In this document: positions 57,576 to 64,000 of the stretch, one piece after another
How the letters are laid out: each line of letters starts with the position of its first letter
Position numbering within the stretch: the stretch's first letter is position 1
From: Metabacillus litoralis
Lineage (GTDB): Bacteria > Bacillota > Bacilli > Bacillales > Bacillaceae
DNA length: 64,000 nucleotides
Reading direction: 5' to 3'
Assembly (NCBI RefSeq): GCF_020524045.1
Contig: NZ_JAIVKL010000015.1
Coordinates: forward strand, 1 to 64,000
The notes under the pieces: model-generated
Told to the model about the DNA's origin: nothing
Seen by the model: only the letters and a program-made list of their open reading frames with translations
Databases searched by the model: none
Translations under genes and position numbers: made by a program

Positions 57576-57741
57576 AAAGGCTCTTTTCTGAACGATTGTT
57601 GCTATGTAACCAAAATTTGGAGTGAAAACAGTGTTTTTTCACAATAAGGGTACTTTTTTATGAAGAAAAGATGCCACTAGACTTAATACAATGCTGATGA
57701 CTTCGGGCATTGAAAAGCAACAAAGTTTACGAAAACAGCCT
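57576..57741. repeat. Repeat family D copy downstream of yjbA
   Basis: Starts two bases after the yjbA stop: AAAGGCTCTTTTCTGAACGA ... GCAACAAAGTTTACGAAAAC, with the AAGAAAAGATGCCACTAGAC middle. Confidence 0.85.
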
Positions 57742-57751
57742 AATAAAAAAA

Positions 57752-57782
57752 TGGGTCAGATTCTCCTTAGGAGACTGACCCA
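57752..57782. terminator. Two-way terminator between yjbA and trpS
   Basis: TGGGTCAG ... CTGACCCA with inner TCTCC/GGAGA, flanked by A-run and T-run on opposite sides. Same core as 25679-25710. Confidence 0.8.
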
Positions 57783-57797
57783 TTTTTGTTTATTTTA

Positions 57798-57978
57798 AGA
57801 TAAGAAAGTATAAGTTTTTACGTAGTTTTGATGTCTAGCTCCAGCGCCTAGCCCCTCGAGGGAAAAATAACTTCCTTTTTCCTTGGTCATAAGCCAATTA
57901 GGAATTGAAGGTAAAGAGCACCTCCTATTCCTAATCGACTTATGCTTGTCGGAGCTGACCAAGGCGCTTGCGCTTTTC

Positions 57979-57980
<2 letters not shown>
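57798..57980. repeat. Repeat family E, copy 2, abutting trpS
   Basis: Matches 36244-36425. Its end GCGCTTTTCTT runs straight into the trpS stop codon (57979-57981), so the last base or two of trpS may come from the repeat. Confidence 0.85.
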
Positions 57981-58980
<1,000 letters not shown>

Positions 58981-58996
58981 TTAATGTTTTTTATTA

Positions 58997-59137
58997 ATGC
59001 TCTTTTCTGAAAGATTGTTGCTAATTGCCCTAATTCTCTGTTAGAAACAGTGTTTTCATCGCATTGCCAATAGACTTTATATATACTGCTGTTTCCAACA
59101 AGGATGAAAAAGCAACAAAGTTTACGAAAACAGCCTT
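58997..59137. repeat. Repeat family D copy inside the trpS leader
   Basis: Ends GCTCTTTTCTGAAAGATTGT and GCAACAAAGTTTACGAAAAC as in the other copies, but about 25 central bases (the GATGCCAC block) are missing. It lies between the T-box terminator and the trpS ribosome site, so it is transcribed as part of the trpS mRNA leader. Confidence 0.85.
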
Positions 59138-59160
59138 ATTAAATGTTGATATATTTCCAT

Positions 59161-59395
59161 AAAAAAAAGCCCACTCGCCCCTAAATATAGGGACGATGGA
59201 CCGCGGTGCCACCCTACTTATTTCTATCATCGTAGAAATCAACTTCATCCTTTAACGCAAGAACACGTCTACACATACTTCCTTCTGTGCAGAAGCTCAA
59301 AAGTCCATTCCATATAGGACATTACCTGTTTCCACCAAACACAGGCTCTCTTAAAATGTTCCATCATATGTACTACTCTTTTTCATAGCCGTCTA
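59161..59395 (-). promoter_or_regulatory. T-box riboswitch (tRNA-Trp) of trpS
   Basis: The minus strand holds AGGGTGGCACCGCGG (59215-59201), the T-box that pairs with the tRNA acceptor end, then CGTCCCTATATTTAGGGGCG and a T-run (59168-59161) as terminator. In stem I the specifier reads TGG in GAATGGAC (59307-59305), the tryptophan codon. Uncharged tRNA-Trp should allow readthrough into trpS. Confidence 0.95.
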
Positions 59396-59405
59396 TTTTT
59401 TTCTT

Positions 59406-59434
59406 ATTATAAAAAAGAATGAGATGATTTGCAA
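59406..59434 (-). promoter_or_regulatory. Promoter of the trpS T-box transcript
   Basis: TTGCAA (59434-59429), 17-base spacer, TATAAT (59411-59406) on the minus strand, about 10 bases before the leader begins. Confidence 0.75.
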
Positions 59435-59438
59435 ACTG

Positions 59439-59807
59439 TTATAGATAATAAATAAGAAGAGCAAGAATCATTGTACCCGTTACCATCAATCCTGAAATTA
59501 GAAATGGGGAATGGTCAAAATCTAATAACTCTGACACAGGAATCATTTCATCTACTTCTTCTTTTGATAACTCTCTTCCTTTAGAAACGAACAATCTACG
59601 AAATCCGTATGTGATACCATCAAAAAATCCACCTTTTAACGTGATGGTAAAAGCAGCTACAAATAGTAAGGTTATTCCGAAATAAAACGAAATATTAATA
59701 AAAGATAACAGAGTTAATTTCTGGTAAATCAAGAAAGAAAGTAAGATTACGGATAAGATAGACACAATATAAAGTGTAAACGATTTTTTATTAGGCAAAA
59801 GTTCCAT
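59439..59807 (-). CDS. DUF3899 membrane protein
   Basis: 122 residues. Three membrane spans (about 9-26, 33-55 and 101-121) and a soluble middle with KGRELSKEEVDEMIPVSELLDF. This layout fits DUF3899, of unknown function. AGAAAGAAG before the ATG is a weak site; a GTG lies one codon upstream. Its end overlaps the trpS promoter region, so trpS is not simply read through from it. Confidence 0.75.
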   Translation of the reverse strand: MELLPNKKSFTLYIVSILSVILLSFLIYQKLTLLSFINISFYFGITLLFVAAFTITLKGGFFDGITYGFRRLFVSKGRELSKEEVDEMIPVSELLDFDHSPFLISGLMVTGTMILALLIYYL

Positions 59808-60024
59808 CACTTCTTTCTAAAAGTTCATAAGTCCTATTATATCAGATGGAAGGAGGAGTAAAAAATAGGTAAAAAGTTATTCTAATAGTGTGATTTCATT
59901 AAAAGTAATGCTAAATATTTAGAAAAATCTTTTAATTTTAAGTTGTTTTTCAAAAAAAGCTTGTGAGATTATGTAACCCTTTACAAGTCAACGCGTTAAA
60001 GCATATAACTAAAAAAATACCAAA

Positions 60025-60039
60025 AATTATGAGAAAATT
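60025..60039 (+). promoter_or_regulatory. Candidate CodY box upstream of oppA
   Basis: AATTATGAGAAAATT matches the CodY consensus AATTTTCWGAAAATT except at two positions. CodY represses peptide and amino acid uptake in rich medium in Bacillus. The 59811-60204 gap otherwise holds AT-rich leader DNA with a TATAAT at 60151-60156 but no clear -35. Confidence 0.5.
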
Positions 60040-60204
60040 CTAACGAAACTAATAGGACTTTAGAACTATTTTTCATGATGATTTCTTTAATATTATTGCA
60101 TTTGTGTAAATTTTATTAAAAAAATAAATGCACAATTGTTTGAATACTTGTATAATAAGCCTTGTAAGAAAAACAACATGTATAAAAAAAAGGGAGGTCT
60201 ACTT

Positions 60205-61887
60205 GTGAAAAAGTCGAAATTATTTCTACTTTTAGCTTTATCATTAGTGCTTAGCATGTTCTTAGCAGCATGTAATGGCGGTGGTGATGAAACTACAACT
60301 GATGAAGGTGGCGATACTGCTGCAGAATCAGTACCACAAGAATTAAAAGTATTAGAAACATCTGAAATTCCATCTATGGATAGCGTTATGGCGCAAGATT
60401 CAGCAAGTTTTACAGCATTAGCTAACGTAATGGAAGGTTTATACCGTTTAGATCAAAACCAAGAAGCAGTTCCTGGTATGGCTGATGGAGAACCTGAAGT
60501 AAGCGAAGATGGATTAGTATATACTGTGAAATTAAAAGATGCTAAATGGTCTAACGGAGACCCTGTTACAGCAGAAGACTTCGTATTTGCATGGCAACGT
60601 GCGATTGACCCAGCAACTGCTTCTCCTTATGGTCCTTACATGATGGAAGGGAAAATTAAGGGAGCAAAAGAAATCACAAAATTAGCTGCTGATAAGAAAG
60701 AATATGATCTTAACACTTTAGGTGTTGTTGCTAAAGATGAAAAGACTTTAGAAATTACTTTAGAAAAACCAATTCCATATTTTGAATCATTAATGGCATT
60801 TGGAACTTTCTACCCTCAAAACAAAAAGTTTGTTGAGGAAAAAGGCGACAAATATGCTTCATCTGCAGATAACTTAGTATACAATGGACCATTTGTTCTT
60901 ACAGCTTGGGAAGGTAACACTGCAACTGAATGGACAATGGAGAAAAACACTGAGTATTGGGATGCTGAAGCTGTAGCTTTAGAAAACATTCAATTTAACG
61001 TACTTAAAGATCCACAAGCATCAGCAAATGCATACGAAACTGGTGAAGCTGATATCACTGGTAAGCTTGCATCTGATATCGTTCCACAATATGAAGGTGA
61101 CCCTAACATGGTTAAATGGTTAGAGCCTACAATTTTCTGGATTAAAATGAATCAACAAAATGAAGCATTAGCTAACGAAAATATTCGTCGTGCGATTGCG
61201 ACTGCATTTAATAAACAAGATTTAACTGACAGCATCTTAAATAATGGATCTGTTCCTGCTAACTATTCAGTACCGAAAAACTTCGTAACTGATCCAAGCG
61301 GTAAAGATTTCCGTGAAGCTAATGGAGATATGTTAGAGTATAACTTAGAAGAAGCTAAAAAATTCTGGGAAGCTGGACTTAAAGAATTAGGTACAGATTC
61401 TGTTGAATTAGTTTACCTTGGTGGTGACACTGAAACTTCTAAGAAAACAGATTCTTACATTAAAAACCAATTAGAAACAAATCTTAAAGGTTTAACAGTT
61501 GATGTTCAATCTGTACCATTCAGCGTACGTTTAGATCGTGACGTTAAAATGGATTATGATTTACAATTCGCTGGTTGGGGTCCTGATTACCAAGATCCAA
61601 TCTCATTCTCTGATCTTTGGATCACAGATGGCGGAAACAACAAAATGGCTTACTCTAATGAGCAATATGACAAATTGTTAGAAGATGCTCAATACACATT
61701 TGCTGATGATAACGCTAAGCGTTTCGAAGCATTACAACAAGCAGAAAAAATTCTACTTGAAGAAGATGCTGCTTTAGCACCAGTTTACCAACGTTCATCT
61801 AACGTATTGGTTGCTGATAAAGTAGAAGGTTTCACATATCACTTCATTGGTCCTGAGTACAGCTATAAATGGGTAACAATTAAATAA
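60205..61887 (+). CDS. oppA: Oligopeptide ABC transporter, binding lipoprotein
   Basis: 560 residues. Lipobox SMFLAAC with Cys23 anchors it to the outer face of the membrane. An acidic linker is followed by the class-C peptide-binding fold (KLKDAKWSNGDPVTAEDFVFAWQR near 120). It captures oligopeptides for OppBCDF, which in Bacillus also feeds competence and sporulation signalling. GTG start 6 bases behind GGGAGG. Followed by two hairpins before oppB. Confidence 0.95.
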   Translation: MKKSKLFLLLALSLVLSMFLAACNGGGDETTTDEGGDTAAESVPQELKVLETSEIPSMDSVMAQDSASFTALANVMEGLYRLDQNQEAVPGMADGEPEVSEDGLVYTVKLKDAKWSNGDPVTAEDFVFAWQRAIDPATASPYGPYMMEGKIKGAKEITKLAADKKEYDLNTLGVVAKDEKTLEITLEKPIPYFESLMAFGTFYPQNKKFVEEKGDKYASSADNLVYNGPFVLTAWEGNTATEWTMEKNTEYWDAEAVALENIQFNVLKDPQASANAYETGEADITGKLASDIVPQYEGDPNMVKWLEPTIFWIKMNQQNEALANENIRRAIATAFNKQDLTDSILNNGSVPANYSVPKNFVTDPSGKDFREANGDMLEYNLEEAKKFWEAGLKELGTDSVELVYLGGDTETSKKTDSYIKNQLETNLKGLTVDVQSVPFSVRLDRDVKMDYDLQFAGWGPDYQDPISFSDLWITDGGNNKMAYSNEQYDKLLEDAQYTFADDNAKRFEALQQAEKILLEEDAALAPVYQRSSNVLVADKVEGFTYHFIGPEYSYKWVTIK

Positions 61888-61904
61888 TTAATCCCAACAT
61901 AATC

Positions 61905-61943
61905 GGACAATTTATCGTTATGATTCATAACGATGAATTGTCC
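61905..61943 (+). terminator. Long hairpin after oppA
   Basis: GGACAATTTATCGTTATG, loop ATT, CATAACGATGAATTGTCC: an 18-bp stem with one mismatch and no T-run. More likely an mRNA-stabilising or processing structure than a terminator. Confidence 0.7.
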
Positions 61944-62044
61944 AGTTTATGCAGATTTCCGTTTATCTTCTATTTTTAATAAGGTATTGGATAATCTTTA
62001 TAGTTTACGGATTGGCCAAAAGTCGGTATAATTTAACCGGTTGA

Positions 62045-62074
62045 AGAGAGTATAGGAGATATACTCTCTTTTTC
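62045..62074 (+). terminator. Intrinsic terminator between oppA and oppB
   Basis: AGAGAGTATA, loop GGAGA, TATACTCTCT, then TTTT. Partial stopping here would give more OppA than the membrane parts. Confidence 0.8.
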
Positions 62075-62133
62075 CCTTGTAACAGAATTGTCGAACAATG
62101 GAGAAAATTTAGTTTTTAGGAGGTGCTTTTCAA

Positions 62134-63063
62134 ATGGTTAAGTATATTTCACAGCGTATCATTTATATGCTACTTACTTTAATATTAATAGCCACGTTTA
62201 CTTTTTTCCTCATGAAATTAATCCCTGGTACGCCTTTCACAAACATAAGTAAACTGTCACCAGAGCAGGTAACCATCATGAAAGACAAGTATGGTTTGGA
62301 TGAGCCTGTGCCAATTCAATATCTAACCTATATGGTTAATTTAGCCAAAGGTGACTTAGGGGTATCCTTTCAGTTTAACAACGCAAGTGTAACAGATATA
62401 CTTATGGATCGTATTGGTCCCTCAGCAGTACTTGGTTTCCAAGCCATGTTCTTTGGAACAATACTTGGAATAATTTTAGGTGTAATTGGAGCACTAAGGC
62501 AAAATACTTGGGTGGATTATTCAACCACATTTATTGCTGTAATAGGTAAATCAATTCCATCATTCGTTTTTGCAGGACTTCTTCAATATTATATTGGAGT
62601 TAAGTTAGGTTGGTTACCTGTTGCCTTCTGGAGAGGACCAGAATATACGATCCTACCTACTATTGCATTAGCGATGTTCCCGATTTCAATTGCAGCTCGA
62701 TTTATGAGAACAGAAATGATTGAAGTTTTAGGTTCTGATTATATTACATTAGCAAGAGCAAAAGGTGCTAGTGGATTCGAGGTAGCTTTTAAACATGCAT
62801 TACGTAATGCATTAATTCCAGTTATCACTGTATTAGGTCCACTAACAGTTAGCTTAATGACAGGATCATTAGTTATTGAAAAAATCTTTGGGATCCCTGG
62901 TTTAGGTGAACAGTTTGTAAAATCAATCAATGTTAATGATTACCCAGTTATCATGGGTACAACCATTCTGTTTGCAGCTTTATTTATCTTTGTTGTTTTA
63001 GTTGTAGACTTGTTATATGGATTAATTGATCCGAGAATTCGTTTAGCGGGAGGTAAAAAATAA
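62134..63063 (+). CDS. oppB: Oligopeptide ABC transporter permease OppB
   Basis: 309 residues, six membrane spans. The cytoplasmic EAA loop (ITLARAKGASGFEVAFKHAL, about 206-225) contacts the ATPases. TFFLMKLIPGTPF near the N terminus is typical of the first permease. AGGAGG lies 8 bases before the ATG. Its TAA overlaps the oppC ATG by one base. Confidence 0.95.
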   Translation: MVKYISQRIIYMLLTLILIATFTFFLMKLIPGTPFTNISKLSPEQVTIMKDKYGLDEPVPIQYLTYMVNLAKGDLGVSFQFNNASVTDILMDRIGPSAVLGFQAMFFGTILGIILGVIGALRQNTWVDYSTTFIAVIGKSIPSFVFAGLLQYYIGVKLGWLPVAFWRGPEYTILPTIALAMFPISIAARFMRTEMIEVLGSDYITLARAKGASGFEVAFKHALRNALIPVITVLGPLTVSLMTGSLVIEKIFGIPGLGEQFVKSINVNDYPVIMGTTILFAALFIFVVLVVDLLYGLIDPRIRLAGGKK

Positions 63064-64000
63064 TGTCACAGCAAGAAGAGAAAATCTCAAAAGACTTGTT
63101 TCAACCCGCTGAAATAGATAATTCAGTAAGTGAAAAAATTTCTAAGCCAAGTTTAAACTACTGGCAAGATGCATGGTTACGTGTGAAGAAAAACAAGGCA
63201 GCAATTGTTAGTATTGTTGTATTATTCCTATTAACAATTCTTGCATTAGTTGGACCTTTTCTAAACGATTATGACTATAAGAAGCAAAATGCTAAGCATT
63301 CAAATCTACCACCAAGGGTAGAAGCTCTAGAAGATATTTCTTGGCTTCCATTTGATGGAACATTAACGAAGAAGAATGGCGAAGTTTATAATGCTTATGA
63401 ATTAAAAAATGCAACCGATTCTTATTATTGGTTTGGTACTGATAGTTTAGGTCGTGATATCTTTACTCGTGTTTGGAAAGGTACTCAAGTTTCATTATAT
63501 ATTGCTCTTTTAGCAGCAGTTATAGATATGATTATCGGTGTAGCATATGGCGCGATTTCAGGTTATTATGGTGGTCGTGTAGATACAGTTATGCAACGTG
63601 TAATTGAGATCTTAGTTGGTATTCCAAACTTGGTAGTCGTTATCTTAATGATTATCATATTAGAGCCTGGTATTATATCGATTACAATAGCCTTAACAAT
63701 TACCGGATGGGTCGGTATGGCACGTGTTGTACGTGGTCAAGTACTAAAATATAAAAATCAAGAATTCGTTTTAGCATCAAGAACTCTTGGAGCTAATGAT
63801 AAAAAAATTATAATAAAACACTTATTACCTAACTTAGTAGGTGTCATCATAATTAATACGATGTTTACTATACCTAGTGCTATTTTCTTCGAAGCGTTTT
63901 TAAGCTTTATTGGTTTAGGTTTAAAAGATCCTTTAGCATCTTTAGGTACATTAATTGATGATGGTTTTAAAACATTAAGATTGTATCCTTATCAAATGAT
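63063..64000 (+). CDS. oppC: Oligopeptide ABC transporter permease OppC (cut by window end)
   Basis: 312 residues visible, frame open to the window end. Hydrophilic N-terminal 40 residues, then a membrane span (AAIVSIVVLFLLTILALVGP), a 60-residue outer loop, WFGTDSLGRDIFTRV, and the EAA loop EFVLASRTLGANDKKIIIKHL. Typical second permease of Opp/Dpp systems. oppD and oppF presumably follow outside the window. Confidence 0.95.
   Translation, partial: MSQQEEKISKDLFQPAEIDNSVSEKISKPSLNYWQDAWLRVKKNKAAIVSIVVLFLLTILALVGPFLNDYDYKKQNAKHSNLPPRVEALEDISWLPFDGTLTKKNGEVYNAYELKNATDSYYWFGTDSLGRDIFTRVWKGTQVSLYIALLAAVIDMIIGVAYGAISGYYGGRVDTVMQRVIEILVGIPNLVVVILMIIILEPGIISITIALTITGWVGMARVVRGQVLKYKNQEFVLASRTLGANDKKIIIKHLLPNLVGVIIINTMFTIPSAIFFEAFLSFIGLGLKDPLASLGTLIDDGFKTLRLYPYQM

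Overview
The window is a low-GC Firmicute chromosome segment, most likely from a Bacillaceae member (Bacillus sensu lato). Strong AGGAGG-type ribosome binding sites, frequent GTG/TTG starts, an S-box riboswitch, a tRNA-Trp T-box, sporulation-type genes and near-complete colinearity with the Bacillus subtilis yis-yit-arg-med-fab-opp region all point that way. No rRNA, tRNA, CRISPR array or phage genes were seen.

Layout. (1) 1-2460: the tail of an IS200/IS605-type tnpB with its guide-RNA-like right end, yisL, a transposase-less inverted-repeat element (893-1820) carrying one secreted-protein gene, and yisN. (2) 2663-14546: asnO, then a C30 carotenoid cluster in two convergent operons (crtI/crtN-like desaturase, crtN, crtM on +; cruF, acyltransferase, crtP on -), then yisQ and yisR. 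In B. subtilis, yisP alone (a CrtM homologue) occupies the carotenoid slot. (3) 14803-18383: a GH13 cyclomaltodextrinase-type gene broken by one frameshift, and a membrane-anchored GH13 homologue that has lost its catalytic residues. (4) 18801-27446: a sigma-B-type SDR gene, metH plus yitJ under an S-box, yitK, yitL. (5) 27591-36792: a BMP-family lipoprotein with a chemoreceptor, then yitS-yitT-small genes-yitU-yitV-yitW and a Gly/Phe/Pro-repeat protein. (6) 37162-46702: the arginine operon argCJBD-carAB-argF. (7) 47445-57573: uppP, yjzC, yjzD, yjaU, yjaV, med, comZ, fabHA, fabF, yjaZ, yjbA. (8) 57979-64000: trpS with its T-box, a DUF3899 gene, and oppA-oppB-oppC (cut by the window end).

How the genes work together. 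CrtM condenses two farnesyl diphosphates, three related FAD enzymes desaturate and oxidise the C30 chain, CruF probably hydrates the end group and the PlsC-like enzyme probably acylates the product. MetH and YitJ supply methionine and the methyl-folate it needs, under SAM control. The arg operon converts glutamate-derived intermediates to citrulline with a dedicated carbamoyl-phosphate synthase. FabHA and FabF start and elongate fatty acids. Opp imports peptides.

Intergenic DNA is unusually rich in repeats. At least five families of palindromic, MITE-like elements (called A to E here) sit between genes, often starting right at a stop codon; families A, B and C share one GC-rich core. The most notable observations are three exactly 11-bp-spaced repeats at the carotenoid promoter (CarH/LitR-like operator), the catalytically dead GH13 protein, the cargo element inserted into a terminator loop with target duplication, and a repeat lodged between the trpS T-box and its start codon.
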